64,000 nt of DNA from Micromonospora lutea. GTDB lineage: Bacteria > Actinomycetota > Actinomycetes > Mycobacteriales > Micromonosporaceae. The notes under the pieces were generated by a model, which saw nothing but the letters and a program-made list of their open reading frames with translations, was not told where the DNA came from and ran no database searches. A program made the translations under genes and the position numbers. Of the stretch, positions 25,404 to 33,782 are shown piece after piece. Location: the NCBI RefSeq assembly GCF_016863535.1, contig NZ_BOPB01000028.1:62001-126000 (forward strand), in the 5' to 3' direction. Numbering within the stretch: the stretch's first letter is position 1; each line of letters opens with the position of its first letter.

Positions 25404-27131
25404 TCAGTGGGAGTGCCGAGGCACCGCGCTGCCGCTGCCACCGACGAGAAAGTCCAGGTCCGCGCCGGTGTCGGCCTGCTGTACGTGCTCGCTGTACAGG
25501 CGTACCCAGCCGCGATCGGCGGCCGGCCCGGGTGGCTGCCAGGCGGCGCGGCGTTCGGCGAGTTCCGCCTCGTCGACCAGCAGGTCCAGCCGGCGCGCCG
25601 GGACGTCGAGGCGGACCAGGTCGCCGGTGCGTACCAGCGCGAGGGGGCCGCCCACCGATGCCTCCGGTGCCACGTGCAGCACGCAGGTGCCGTACCCGGT
25701 GCCGCTCATCCGGGCGTCGGAGATCCGCACCATGTCCGTGACGCCTGCGGCGAGCAGCCGTCGTGGCATGGGCACGTTGCCCACCTCCGGAAAGCCCGGG
25801 TAGCCGCGTGGTCCGGCGTTGCGCACCACGATGACCGTGTCGGGGGTGACGTCGAGATCCGGGTCGTCGGCGGCGACGGCGTAGTCCTCGATCTGGTTGA
25901 AGACGAGCGCCGGCCCGGTGTGGGTGAGCAGGTGAGCCGAGGCGGCGGAGACCTTCAGCACCGCCCCGGAGGGGGCGAGTGACCCACGCAGGACGACGGT
26001 GCCCGAGCCGGCTGGCTGAAAGGGCTCGGTGAGAGTGCCGATGACCTGCCGGTTCCAACACTGGACGCCGTTGATGGCGTCCGCCACGGTCTTGCCGCTG
26101 ACCGTGATCTGATCCAGGTGCAGCAGCGGGGCGATCTCCTTCATCACTGCCGGAACACCACCGGCGTAGGCGAAGTCCTCCATCAGGTATCTGCCGGACG
26201 GCATCAGGTTGACGAGCATGGGCACGTCGGCGGCGAGCGTGTCGAAATCGTCAAGCGACAGGGGGACACCGACGCGTCCGGCGATCGCGAGCAGGTGTAC
26301 GACGGCATTGGTGGAGCCGCCGATCGCGGCGTTGACCCGGATGGCGTTCTCGAACGCGTGACGGGTGAGCACGGTGGAGAGCCGCTGATCCTGTTCGACC
26401 ATGGTGACGATGCGGCGTCCGGCGGCGTGCGCGAGCGCGTACCTGCGTGAGTCGACCGCCGGAACCGCGGCGGCCCCCGGTAGCTGGACCCCCAACGCCT
26501 CGGTCACGCAGGCCATCGTGGAAGCGGTACCCATGGTCATGCAGTGACCCCTGCTGCGGGACATGCAGACTTCCGCTTCCGCGCAGTCGAGCGCGGTCAT
26601 CCGGCCGGCCCGCAGTTCCTCGGTGAAGCGCCAGACGTCGGTGCCCGAGCCGATGTCCTGGCCCCGGAACTTGCCGTTGAGCATCGGACCGCCGGTGATC
26701 ATCAGGGTGGGAAGGTCGACGCTGGCCGCACCCATCAGCAGACCGGGGGTGGTCTTGTCGCAGCCGGAGACCAGCACCACCCCGTCGAGGGGGTTGGCCC
26801 GGATCAACTCCTCCGCCTCCATCGCGAGCAGGTTGCGGTAGAGCATCGTCGTGGGCCGCATGAGGGGCTCGCCGAGGCTCATCGCCGGGAACTCCAGCGG
26901 CAGTCCGCCGCTCTCCCACACCCCCCGCTTCACCGACTCGGCCAGCTCACGGAGGTGGGCGTTGCACGGGGTCAGCTCCGACCAGGTCGTGGCGATGCCG
27001 ATCACCGGGCGGCCGTCGAAGACGTCGTCGGCGAACCCCTGGTTACGCATCCAGGAGCGATGGATGAACCCGTTGCGGCCTTCGGCACCGAACCACTGAC
27101 CGCTGCGCAGCGGTCGACTCGTCATCGACAT
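25404..27131 (-). CDS. IlvD/Edd-family sugar-acid dehydratase (pentonate type)
   Basis: 575 residues. Three cysteines that hold the [2Fe-2S] cluster in L-arabinonate/D-xylonate dehydratases are present: Cys56 (LTPCNAH), Cys124 (SGCDKTTPG) and Cys197 (GHCMTMGTASTMA). SAASAHLLTHTGPALVF and ARMSGTGYGTCVLHVAPE are C-terminal family motifs. The enzyme should dehydrate a pentonate to the 2-keto-3-deoxy acid. Together with the two upstream genes it makes a non-phosphorylating Weimberg-type route to 2-oxoglutarate; whether xylonate or arabinonate is the substrate is not decidable from sequence. Start ATG 27131 follows AGGAAGG. Last gene of the operon. Confidence 0.85.
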   Translation of the reverse strand: MSMTSRPLRSGQWFGAEGRNGFIHRSWMRNQGFADDVFDGRPVIGIATTWSELTPCNAHLRELAESVKRGVWESGGLPLEFPAMSLGEPLMRPTTMLYRNLLAMEAEELIRANPLDGVVLVSGCDKTTPGLLMGAASVDLPTLMITGGPMLNGKFRGQDIGSGTDVWRFTEELRAGRMTALDCAEAEVCMSRSRGHCMTMGTASTMACVTEALGVQLPGAAAVPAVDSRRYALAHAAGRRIVTMVEQDQRLSTVLTRHAFENAIRVNAAIGGSTNAVVHLLAIAGRVGVPLSLDDFDTLAADVPMLVNLMPSGRYLMEDFAYAGGVPAVMKEIAPLLHLDQITVSGKTVADAINGVQCWNRQVIGTLTEPFQPAGSGTVVLRGSLAPSGAVLKVSAASAHLLTHTGPALVFNQIEDYAVAADDPDLDVTPDTVIVVRNAGPRGYPGFPEVGNVPMPRRLLAAGVTDMVRISDARMSGTGYGTCVLHVAPEASVGGPLALVRTGDLVRLDVPARRLDLLVDEAELAERRAAWQPPGPAADRGWVRLYSEHVQQADTGADLDFLVGGSGSAVPRHSH

Positions 27132-27157
27132 CGGCCCACCTTCCTGTCAAACCGTGG

Positions 27158-28672
27158 CTATTCGGTCCCTGGCTCCAGCCGCCCGTCGACGCGCCGGGGA
27201 ATGGCGGTGTACCCGTCCCGCAGCTCTTCGGGGAGGATCCATTCCGGGGCGCCCTGCCAGGCCAGTGGGCGCAGGAATCGGCGGATGGACGTGGCACCCA
27301 CCGAGGTGTGCACCGCGTTCGTCGACGGCCAGGGCCCACCGTGGTGCTGGGCCCAGGACACCCGGACACCGGTGGGATAACCGTCGAAGACGATCCGACC
27401 CGAGCGGGCCGCGAGCACGTCGACCAGCCTGCGTACGACCTCGAGGTCGTCTCCCGGCCCGCGGTGCACGGACCCGGTCAGCGACGGCGGAACGATGCTC
27501 AGCCCGGCATCGAGTTCGGCCACGTCGCGGTAGCGGACCACGACCATGAGCGGACCGAAGCACTCGTCGGCGATCTCGCCGGTCAGACCCGGCAGCTCGA
27601 CCTCCAGGAGCGTCGCGGCGACGGTGAAACCCGCGCCCGCGTCGATCCGGGGCCGTGCCGCGAGACGGGCACCGGCCCGCTGGAGGTTGTCGACCCCCCG
27701 GTCGTACGCGTCCCGGATGCGTTCGTTCAGCAGGACCGCACCGCCGGAGGTGGCCACCTTGTCGCGGAGCGCGTCGACCAGACGGTCACCGGCCGGGTCC
27801 GACGGGATGAACGCCAACCCGGGCTTGGTGCACAGTTGACCGCCGGAGTTGGTGAAGGAGGCGAACAGACCGTCGGCGATCTGGTCTGCCCGGCTGGCGG
27901 CCGCCTCGGGCAGGACGATGATCGGGTTCACGCTGCCCATCTCCGCGTAGAGCGGCACCGGATCGGCCCGTTCGTCGATGGCCGACTGGAGGGCGCGGGC
28001 CGCGCCGGCGGAGCCGGTCAGGGCGACCGCCCGGATCGCCGGATGTCCCACCAGCCAACGGCCGGCCTGCTCCCCGTACACGATCGAGATCACACCGCCG
28101 GGCCCGCCCATGGCGCGGATGGCCGAGTCGATCGCGTCGGCGGAAACACGCGACGTCACGGGGTGGGAGGGATGGGCCTTCACGACCGTGGGACAACCGG
28201 CGGCGAGCGCCGAGGCGGTGTCCCCGCCGGCGACGGAGAAGGCGAACGGGAAGTTGCTGGCGCCGAAGACGGCCACCGGTCCGAGGGGCACCAGCATCCG
28301 CCGTACGTCCGGTCCCGGTCCGAGTGGGGTGTCGGCGGCGTGGTCGATGGCCGCCTCCAGGTACCCACCGTCGCGCAGCACCGCCTCGAACATCCGGAAC
28401 TGGACCGCCGCCCGAGTGAGTTCCGTGTCGAGTCGGGGGCGGCTCAGCCCGGTCTCGGCCTCCGCAGCCGCGACCAGGTCGCCGCGACGGGACTCCAGGG
28501 AGGTGGCGATCGCGTCCAGCAGGTGCGCCCTGCCGAGCCTGCCCAGGTCTATCAGCCACTGTGTCGCCCGGGACGCCTGACCGGCGGCCGTTTCCACGCC
28601 GGACTGGTCCGTCTCGGTGAGATCCGTCGCGCGTGCTCGGCCGTCGCGTGGGTCGATGGTGGTGACGTTCAC
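27158..28672 (-). CDS. NADP-type aldehyde dehydrogenase (2-oxoglutarate-semialdehyde dehydrogenase)
   Basis: 504 residues from GTG 28672. NFPFAFSVAGGDTASALAAGCPTVVKAHPSHP is the coenzyme region, FTNSGGQLCTKPGL carries the catalytic Cys281, and the AEMGSVNPIIVLPEAA segment the catalytic Glu. This is the KGSADH type III group (AldH of pentose operons), which oxidises 2-oxoglutarate semialdehyde. The GTG overlaps the stop of the FAH-family gene by 4 bp, hence coupled translation. The next gene follows 26 bp after its stop. Confidence 0.85.
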   Translation of the reverse strand: MNVTTIDPRDGRARATDLTETDQSGVETAAGQASRATQWLIDLGRLGRAHLLDAIATSLESRRGDLVAAAEAETGLSRPRLDTELTRAAVQFRMFEAVLRDGGYLEAAIDHAADTPLGPGPDVRRMLVPLGPVAVFGASNFPFAFSVAGGDTASALAAGCPTVVKAHPSHPVTSRVSADAIDSAIRAMGGPGGVISIVYGEQAGRWLVGHPAIRAVALTGSAGAARALQSAIDERADPVPLYAEMGSVNPIIVLPEAAASRADQIADGLFASFTNSGGQLCTKPGLAFIPSDPAGDRLVDALRDKVATSGGAVLLNERIRDAYDRGVDNLQRAGARLAARPRIDAGAGFTVAATLLEVELPGLTGEIADECFGPLMVVVRYRDVAELDAGLSIVPPSLTGSVHRGPGDDLEVVRRLVDVLAARSGRIVFDGYPTGVRVSWAQHHGGPWPSTNAVHTSVGATSIRRFLRPLAWQGAPEWILPEELRDGYTAIPRRVDGRLEPGTE

Positions 28673-29850
28673 AGCAGTCCTCTCCTTGCCAGATTGCCCA
28701 TCAGGTCGCGGACCCCGAATCGCCAGGGCTCGCACTGTTCCGCGTGCCGCACCTGGTTGATCAGGGTGCCGAGCGCCGGGCAGCTGATCCGCACCACGTC
28801 GCCGACCTTGTGGGTGAAGCCCTCGCCGGTACGGTCCCGGTCCTGGGTGGGCGCGAACATGGTGCCGAGCATCAGGGCGGCACCATCGGGATACTGGTGA
28901 TGCGGGCCGATCAACTGCCGCACCAGCGCCTCCGGGTCACGCGACATGCGGGCCATCTGCGAGGTCGCCGACAAATGGAAGCCGTCGACACCGTCGACCC
29001 GCAGACCCACGTCGAGTGCGCGCACCTGGCTGAGCGAGAACCGCTCGTCGAACAGTCGGATCAGCGGGCCGAGGGCGCAGGAGGCGTTGTTGTCCTTCGC
29101 CCGGCCGAGCAAAAGCGCCGACCGACCCTCGACATCCCGCAGGTTCACGTCGTTGCCGAGGGTGGCACCGACGATCCGGCCGCTGGACTGGATGATCAGC
29201 GCGACCTCGGGTTCCGGATTGTTCCAGGTCGACGCGGCGAGCACGCCGACGGGGACGGCGGTGCCGACGGCGGAGAGAACCTGCCCCTTGGTGAAGATCT
29301 CGGCGTCCGGCCCGATCCCCACCTCCAGGTACTGACTCCAGATCCCCTCGGCGATCAGCAGGGCCTTGAGTCGCTCCGCCTCCACCGAGCCGGGGACCAG
29401 GCTGTGCAGGTCAGCACCGATGCCGGCGAGCATCCGGCGACGGATGTCCGCCGCGAGCGTCGCATCTCCCCGGGCCCGCTCCTCGATGACGCGTTCGATC
29501 ATCGAGACGGGGAAGGTCACGCCAGCGGCCTTGAGCGCGTGCAGGTCGACGGGGGCGAGGAGCCAGGGCCGGGCGCTGTCACGGTGTGCGGCGCCGGTGT
29601 TGGCGAGTAGCTCGGCGAAGCCGCCGACTCTCGGCCCGTCCGCCCCGGCCACCGACGCGGCGGGGTCGGGCAGCTCGCAGATGTCCCGGACGGTCGGAAA
29701 CCGGTGGCTGAGGTCGATGACCTCGCCGTCGCGGACGGTCACGGGGGAGGGGCCGTCGTCGGTCGGGTTCCAGATCCGTCCGATGAGGACGCTGTGGTCG
29801 TCGTCCGGCAACGCTTCGGCGGCAGTGCCAAACCAGGGCTCCTGGCTCAT
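28669..29850 (-). CDS. FAH-family 2-keto-3-deoxy-pentonate dehydratase
   Basis: 393 residues from ATG 29850, preceded by GGGGAGTG. The fumarylacetoacetate-hydrolase fold is seen in MSRDPEALVRQLIGPHHQYPDGAALMLGTMFAPTQDRD, VGATLGNDVNLRDVEGRSALLLGRAKDNNASCALGP (metal-site Asp/Glu) and KVGDVVRISCPALGTL. Length and context match XylX/KdxD-like enzymes that dehydrate 2-keto-3-deoxy-xylonate (or -arabonate) to 2-oxoglutarate semialdehyde. First gene of the operon, divergent from the IclR regulator. Confidence 0.82.
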   Translation of the reverse strand: MSQEPWFGTAAEALPDDDHSVLIGRIWNPTDDGPSPVTVRDGEVIDLSHRFPTVRDICELPDPAASVAGADGPRVGGFAELLANTGAAHRDSARPWLLAPVDLHALKAAGVTFPVSMIERVIEERARGDATLAADIRRRMLAGIGADLHSLVPGSVEAERLKALLIAEGIWSQYLEVGIGPDAEIFTKGQVLSAVGTAVPVGVLAASTWNNPEPEVALIIQSSGRIVGATLGNDVNLRDVEGRSALLLGRAKDNNASCALGPLIRLFDERFSLSQVRALDVGLRVDGVDGFHLSATSQMARMSRDPEALVRQLIGPHHQYPDGAALMLGTMFAPTQDRDRTGEGFTHKVGDVVRISCPALGTLINQVRHAEQCEPWRFGVRDLMGNLARRGLL

Positions 29851-29861
29851 CGTCACTCCCC

Positions 29862-29972
29862 TGCAACAGGTCGGGTGTCGCCGAGCTGGAATCTGCAACG
29901 AGCGTAGCGCCATATGCAACGATGTCAATAGTTGATTGCGCCAGGTGCTCGCTGCATTGCGTATGATGCAAC
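29862..29972. promoter_or_regulatory. Divergent operator/promoter region with four TGCAAC motifs
   Basis: TGCAAC occurs at 29862, 29894, 29915 and 29967, all on the + strand, spaced 32, 21 and 52 bp, close to whole turns of DNA. The third and fourth are ATGCAAC. At the fourth, TTGC-N7-GCAA (29957-29971) forms an inverted repeat. The stretch 29900-29970 is AT-rich for this genome. It is the natural binding region of the adjacent IclR regulator controlling its own gene and the pentose operon. Binding is inferred, not shown. Confidence 0.6.
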
Positions 29973-30008
29973 GGTTGGCCGTCGGCCTGCCGTGGAGGGG
30001 GCACCGCC

Positions 30009-30767
30009 TTGTCGCAATCGATTCGCCGCGCGGTCGACCTGATCCGTCGCGCTGCGGAATACCCGCTGTCACTCACCGAGGCGGCCGAGGTCCTGGGGGT
30101 CCACAAGTCCACGGCCCTGCGGATCCTTCAGACACTCGAATCGGCCCGCTTCGTCCGCCGGACCGGCGCCGGAACCTACGTGCTCGGCAGCGGCATCATC
30201 GAGCTGTCAGAGCTCGCGCTCGGCGCGATGGACCTGCGCCAGTTCGCCGCCGCGCCGCTGCGTGCGCTTCAGCGCGAGACCGGCCACACCGTGCATCTGG
30301 CGCAGCTGACCGGCGACGAGATCATTTACATCGACAAGGTCGACAGCTCGGCCTTCGACGCCGTCAAGCTGCCCTCGCGGGTCGGGCGCGCGGTCTCGAT
30401 CTACGCGAGTGCCGTCGGCAAGGTCATCCTGGCGTACCTGCCCACAGCGGAACGTGACCGCCTCCTCTCCCACGTCGTCTTCGAGCGATTCACCGACACC
30501 ACGTACGCCGACCGCGAGTCTCTCGACGCCGAACTCGACCACATCCGGGAACAGGGCTGGGCCGTCGACAACGGTGAACACGACGCGTACGTGATGTGCG
30601 TGGCGGCACCGATCAGGGACTCGCGCGGGCGCGTCATCGCCGCCGCCTCGATGACCGCGATCGAGGTCATCGCAAGCCTCGACGAGCTGAAGAGCAGCCT
30701 TCCCCTCCTGCTCGACACCGCGAACCAGATCTCCCGCGAACTGGGCCACACCGCCGACAAGGGCTGA
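30009..30767 (+). CDS. IclR-family transcriptional regulator of the pentose operon
   Basis: 252 residues from TTG 30009, 8 nt behind GGAGGGGG. The N-terminal winged helix reads LIRRAAEYPLSLTEAAEVLGVHKSTALRILQTLESARFVRRTG; the effector domain contains YIDKVDSS, SAVGKVILAYLP, IREQGWAVDNGEHDAYVMCVAAPIRDSRGRVIAAASMT, all typical of IclR. Such proteins usually repress or activate divergent catabolic genes in response to a sugar acid or aromatic. Its target is almost certainly the FAH-ALDH-IlvD operon across the TGCAAC region. Confidence 0.9.
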   Translation: MSQSIRRAVDLIRRAAEYPLSLTEAAEVLGVHKSTALRILQTLESARFVRRTGAGTYVLGSGIIELSELALGAMDLRQFAAAPLRALQRETGHTVHLAQLTGDEIIYIDKVDSSAFDAVKLPSRVGRAVSIYASAVGKVILAYLPTAERDRLLSHVVFERFTDTTYADRESLDAELDHIREQGWAVDNGEHDAYVMCVAAPIRDSRGRVIAAASMTAIEVIASLDELKSSLPLLLDTANQISRELGHTADKG

Positions 30768-30782
30768 GCCCAGGCGGCAGAA

Positions 30783-30829
30783 GCCCGCCCCGGGCCCGCG
30801 TCGGGGGAGTGCGCGAACCCGGGGCGGGC
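30783..30829. terminator. 12-bp perfect hairpin after the IclR gene
   Basis: GCCCGCCCCGGG (30783-30794) and CCCGGGGCGGGC (30818-30829) are exact complements with a 23-nt loop, located between the convergent IclR and small-protein genes. Confidence 0.7.
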
Positions 30830-30831
30830 GG

Positions 30832-31086
30832 CTATCCGGACCGGACCGGCACCCAGTCGGTGAACCGCCGGTGCAGATCGGTCGGCGGCTGCCCGCTACC
30901 AGATCCGGCGAGCTGCTGCGCGGCCTCCTCGCGCAACGTCACGAGATGAACCATCAGACCGGGCATGTCGCCCCGGTACTCGGCGAGCAGCCGCAGCTTC
31001 GCCGCAGAACAGGGCCAGGCGATCCCGCACGCCCGGCAGCGCCAGGTGGGACGGGACGCCACGTGCTCGGCCGGCCCGGTGCTCAC
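30832..31086 (-). CDS. Small protein with W-x-C-x-x-C-x-x-x-W-P-C motif (XRE/DUF397-associated)
   Basis: 84 residues from GTG 31086, which overlaps the stop of the previous gene by 4 bp. The core WRCRACGIAWPCSAAKLRLLAEYRGDMPGLMVHL has three Cys that look like a metal or cofactor site. I recall very similar proteins beside XRE/DUF397 pairs in Micromonospora and Streptomyces, sometimes labelled flavin reductase; the real function is unknown and that label is not supported by the sequence. Confidence 0.7.
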   Translation of the reverse strand: MSTGPAEHVASRPTWRCRACGIAWPCSAAKLRLLAEYRGDMPGLMVHLVTLREEAAQQLAGSGSGQPPTDLHRRFTDWVPVRSG

Positions 31087-31478
31087 CCGTGCGCCCACGC
31101 GGATCGGGAGCGGGGTGGGCGCCGGCGCGCGGCGTAGGGGACCGGTGCCACGTTCACCGGACGCATCCCCTGCGGCATCACGAACAACTGCCGCTTCTCC
31201 GTCGCGTCGCCGTGCCGGTCGAGCTGATAACAGTCGATCCACGTCCAGCCGTACGGCGGGTGCCGGTCGGTCAGCTCGCGGATCACCCGCACCAGGATCG
31301 GGCTGCCGAACTGCGGGGAGGCCTCCCTGGTCAACAGGTACACGCCGGGGGTGAGCCGAGGCGTGCCGTCCTCCCGCGTCACCGGACATGGCGGCGGTCG
31401 AGTCGGGCAGGACGGCCAGGCGCGGGTACGGCGTTCGTGGGTTTCGGAACGGGCACGACGGGCCTCCTCAGTCGCCAC
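31083..31478 (-). CDS. Hypothetical protein (XRE/DUF397-associated), N-terminus uncertain
   Basis: The conserved part is PCPVTREDGTPRLTPGVYLL, FGSPILVRVIRELTDRHPPYGWTWIDCYQLD and LFVMPQGMRPV. The frame used here gives 131 residues from GTG 31478 but that GTG lacks a ribosome-binding site. A GAGGAGG lies 6 nt before a GTG in another frame (about 31453) that encodes MPVPKPTNAVPAPGRPAR and stops at 31379. The true N-terminus may therefore be frame-shifted relative to the body. Stop overlaps the next gene by 4 bp. Confidence 0.65.
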   Translation of the reverse strand: MATEEARRARSETHERRTRAWPSCPTRPPPCPVTREDGTPRLTPGVYLLTREASPQFGSPILVRVIRELTDRHPPYGWTWIDCYQLDRHGDATEKRQLFVMPQGMRPVNVAPVPYAARRRPPRSRSAWAHG

Positions 31479-31694
31479 GGAATTGGGGAGGGCCGCCCGA
31501 GAGTGCTCGCCCGTCGGGCGGCCCGGTGCTGGTCCCGCCGACGGGTCGTGCCGCGCCCGCGGTTCCGCTGGTGACACTCTGGTGTGCAGACCACTACTCT
31601 CGGAAGGTGCTTCCGGAGTCCGGGCTGAGCTGGCGAAACGATCGCCGCCTCGGTGGTGACGTGGGTAATCGATCTTCATGGTGGGGAGTCCTGA

Positions 31695-32495
31695 ATGCCT
31701 GACATGCCAAACCCCGTCGCGGCCTTCATCGTTGGCGAGATCCGCCGGTCGCGCGGCGTGGCCGGCATGACGCAGGAAGCATTCGGGCGCGCCGCCGGTT
31801 TCAGTGCCTCCCACGTCAGCGCCGTCGAAGGTGGCACCCGGGCTGTGACGTTGGACTTCGCGCGAGGCGCGGACCGGGCGCTGAGCAGCGGGGGACTGTT
31901 CGAGCGGCTAGCGACGAAGCTCGGCGCTCCGTCCTGGTTCCTGCCCTGGCTCGACGCCGAGCGCGCCGCCACGCAGCTTCGCTACTTCGAACCCAACCTC
32001 ATCCCGGGCCTGTTGCAGAGCGAGGCGTACGCTTGCGCCGTCCTACGGCTCGACCCTCGTCTGGCCTCTGACGAGGTGGATCGTCGGGTCGCCGGTCGGC
32101 TCGAACGGCAGGCGATCCTCACGCGGGCGTCGCCGCCCCAGCTCGTCGTTGTCGTCGATGAGGGGGCGATCCGTCGTGCGGGCGACGGAAGCGAGAAGAT
32201 GATGGCTGAGCAGCTTTCGCACCTTGTGGCTTGCGCAGAGCGCCCCAACATCAGCGTTCACGTTATTCCGGCCGACGTTGGTCTTCACGCCGGGCTCTCC
32301 GGCCCGCTGTCCCTGGCCCACATGCCGGATGGCAGTTGGATCGGCCACCTCGAAAATCAACTCGGCGGCGATGTCGTGGACCGGCCAGCCGACCTCGATA
32401 CGCTCTTCCAGCGGTGGGAGAGCGTCCGTACTGAAGCCCTTTCCCGGCGACAGTCCCTAGACCTGATCAAGGAAGTGGCGAACCAATGGACCTGA
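31695..32495 (+). CDS. XRE-family helix-turn-helix protein with DUF5753 domain
   Basis: 266 residues. N-terminal HTH: AAFIVGEIRRSRGVAGMTQEAFGRAAGFSASHVSAVEGGTR. The rest (FLPWLDAERAATQLRYFEPNLIPGLLQSEAYACAVL..., RLERQAILTRASPPQLVVVVDEGAIRR, SVHVIPADVGLHAGLSGP) is the DUF5753 domain of the actinobacterial WhiJ-like group. Pairs with the DUF397 gene that overlaps its 3' end. Such pairs regulate development or antibiotic production in Streptomyces. ATG 31695 is preceded by GGGGAG. Confidence 0.88.
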   Translation: MPDMPNPVAAFIVGEIRRSRGVAGMTQEAFGRAAGFSASHVSAVEGGTRAVTLDFARGADRALSSGGLFERLATKLGAPSWFLPWLDAERAATQLRYFEPNLIPGLLQSEAYACAVLRLDPRLASDEVDRRVAGRLERQAILTRASPPQLVVVVDEGAIRRAGDGSEKMMAEQLSHLVACAERPNISVHVIPADVGLHAGLSGPLSLAHMPDGSWIGHLENQLGGDVVDRPADLDTLFQRWESVRTEALSRRQSLDLIKEVANQWT

Positions 32496-32677
32496 ACGGT
32501 GCGCAGTGGCGCAAGGCCACTCGTAGCGGCACCAGCGGCGGCAACTGTGTTGAGGTCGCCGACAATCTTCCCGGCGTCGTCGGGGTCCGCGACTCGAAGG
32601 ACCAGACCGGCCCGGCGCTGATCTTCGCCCCGTCTTCCTGGCGCGCGTTCGTCGCCCAGGTCACCGATCGAGTCTGA
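32486..32677 (+). CDS. DUF397-domain protein
   Basis: 63 residues: MDLNGAQWRKATRSGTSG..NCVEVADN..VGVRDSKDQTGPALIFAPSSWRAFV, a complete DUF397 domain. It overlaps the 3' end of the XRE gene by 10 bp. DUF397 proteins almost always accompany an XRE/DUF5753 partner and probably modulate it. A strong hairpin follows 12 bp after the stop. Confidence 0.92.
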   Translation: MDLNGAQWRKATRSGTSGGNCVEVADNLPGVVGVRDSKDQTGPALIFAPSSWRAFVAQVTDRV

Positions 32678-32689
32678 CCCGTAACGCAC

Positions 32690-32724
32690 GGGAACGCCTG
32701 TCCCTTCGCGGGGCAGGCGTTCCC
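32690..32724. terminator. 15-pair hairpin after the DUF397 gene
   Basis: GGGAACGCCTG (32690-32700) pairs with CAGGCGTTCCC (32714-32724), with an inner CCC/GGG stem and one T-G pair around a 5-nt TTCGC loop. It ends in GCTTCACGTCTCTC. Confidence 0.8.
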
Positions 32725-32940
32725 GCTTCACGTCTCTCCTCATCCGTCAGCATGTATTCGGGTGTCGGCAGGCCCCTCAGTCTGGCCGAATGAACGACAG
32801 AAGCATCGCCGCTCGCCTCAACAACCAGGTAAAGGCTTGGCATCTGCGCTTGGCTGCGGTTTCAACTGATCGGTTGCGACTGGTCGCCCGGCGGATATAG
32901 GTTGCCTTTCAAGCGGTCAGTTGAAAGCTGGGAGGTGTCC

Positions 32941-33303
32941 ATGGCGGCAGACCCGCTGTCGCAGGTCTTCGCGGCACTCGCGGATCCGACCAGGCGCGAC
33001 ATGGTTGCTCGACTCGCGGTGGGCGACGCGACGGTGAGCCAGCTCGCCGAGCCTTACCCGATGACGCTCCAGGCGGTCTACAAGCACCTCAAAGTATTGG
33101 AGGACGCCGGGTTGGTGAGCCGACCGGCAGGGCCGCAGCCTCGGCCGGTACGGCTGGAAGCAAAGGTCTTCGACCTCATGGACAAGTGGATCGAGCGTTA
33201 CCGGCGTCACGCCGAGGAGCGGTACCGCCGTCTCGACGCTGTGCTGGCGCAGATGGACCACGGCACGACGACCGAACAGACCGAGGAGGGAAGGGTGGCA
33301 TGA
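32941..33303 (+). CDS. ArsR-family helix-turn-helix regulator
   Basis: 120 residues from ATG 32941, 6 nt behind GGGAGGTG. SQVFAALADPTRRDMVARLAVGDATVSQLAEPYPMTLQAVYKHLKVLEDAGLVSR is a full ArsR/SmtB winged helix. No CxC metal motif. Regulators of this subgroup are typically coupled to an SRPBCC (AHSA1) gene, as here, and repress their own operon. Stop and next start overlap by 4 bp. Confidence 0.9.
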   Translation: MAADPLSQVFAALADPTRRDMVARLAVGDATVSQLAEPYPMTLQAVYKHLKVLEDAGLVSRPAGPQPRPVRLEAKVFDLMDKWIERYRRHAEERYRRLDAVLAQMDHGTTTEQTEEGRVA

Positions 33304-33782
33304 GCATCATCGCCGAGACCACGATCGAGGCCGACCCGACGGTGCCGATCATCCATATGCGCAGGGAGTTCAACGCCACGCCCGAGCAACTGTTCCGGGC
33401 GCACACCGATTCGCGGTTGTTCGCGCAGTGGGTCGGCCCCAACGGGATGCACACCCGCATCGAGGAGTGGGACGCGCGCTCAGGCGGCAGCTGGCGCTAC
33501 GCGGCCACTCGCGACGGGCAGCAGTACGCGTTTCGCGGCTGCTTCCACGACGTGCGGCCGGACCGGATCGTCCAGACGTTCACCTTCGAGGGGCAACCCG
33601 ACGGCGTGGCGCTGGAGACGCTGTGGTTCGAGGACCTCGGCGACGGGCGGACACTTCTCCGCACACAGTCTCTCGTGGATAGCTTCGAGGCTCGGGACGC
33701 ATGGCTGGCCAGCGGCATGGAGGTCGGGGTCGACGAGGGCTACGCCAAGCTTGCGGAGATGCTCGCCGATGGCACTGTCTAG
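33300..33782 (+). CDS. SRPBCC/AHSA1-domain protein
   Basis: 160 residues. MRREFNATPEQLFRAHTDSRLFAQWVGPNG..THIEEWDARSGGSWRY, the FRGCFHDVRPDRIVQTFTFEG core and the final LASGMEVGVDEGYAKLAEML are typical of the AHSA1 (START-like) family. These proteins have a deep hydrophobic pocket; ligand unknown. Coupled to the ArsR-type gene by overlap and to the next gene by 14 bp overlap. Confidence 0.88.
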   Translation: MSIIAETTIEADPTVPIIHMRREFNATPEQLFRAHTDSRLFAQWVGPNGMHTRIEEWDARSGGSWRYAATRDGQQYAFRGCFHDVRPDRIVQTFTFEGQPDGVALETLWFEDLGDGRTLLRTQSLVDSFEARDAWLASGMEVGVDEGYAKLAEMLADGTV

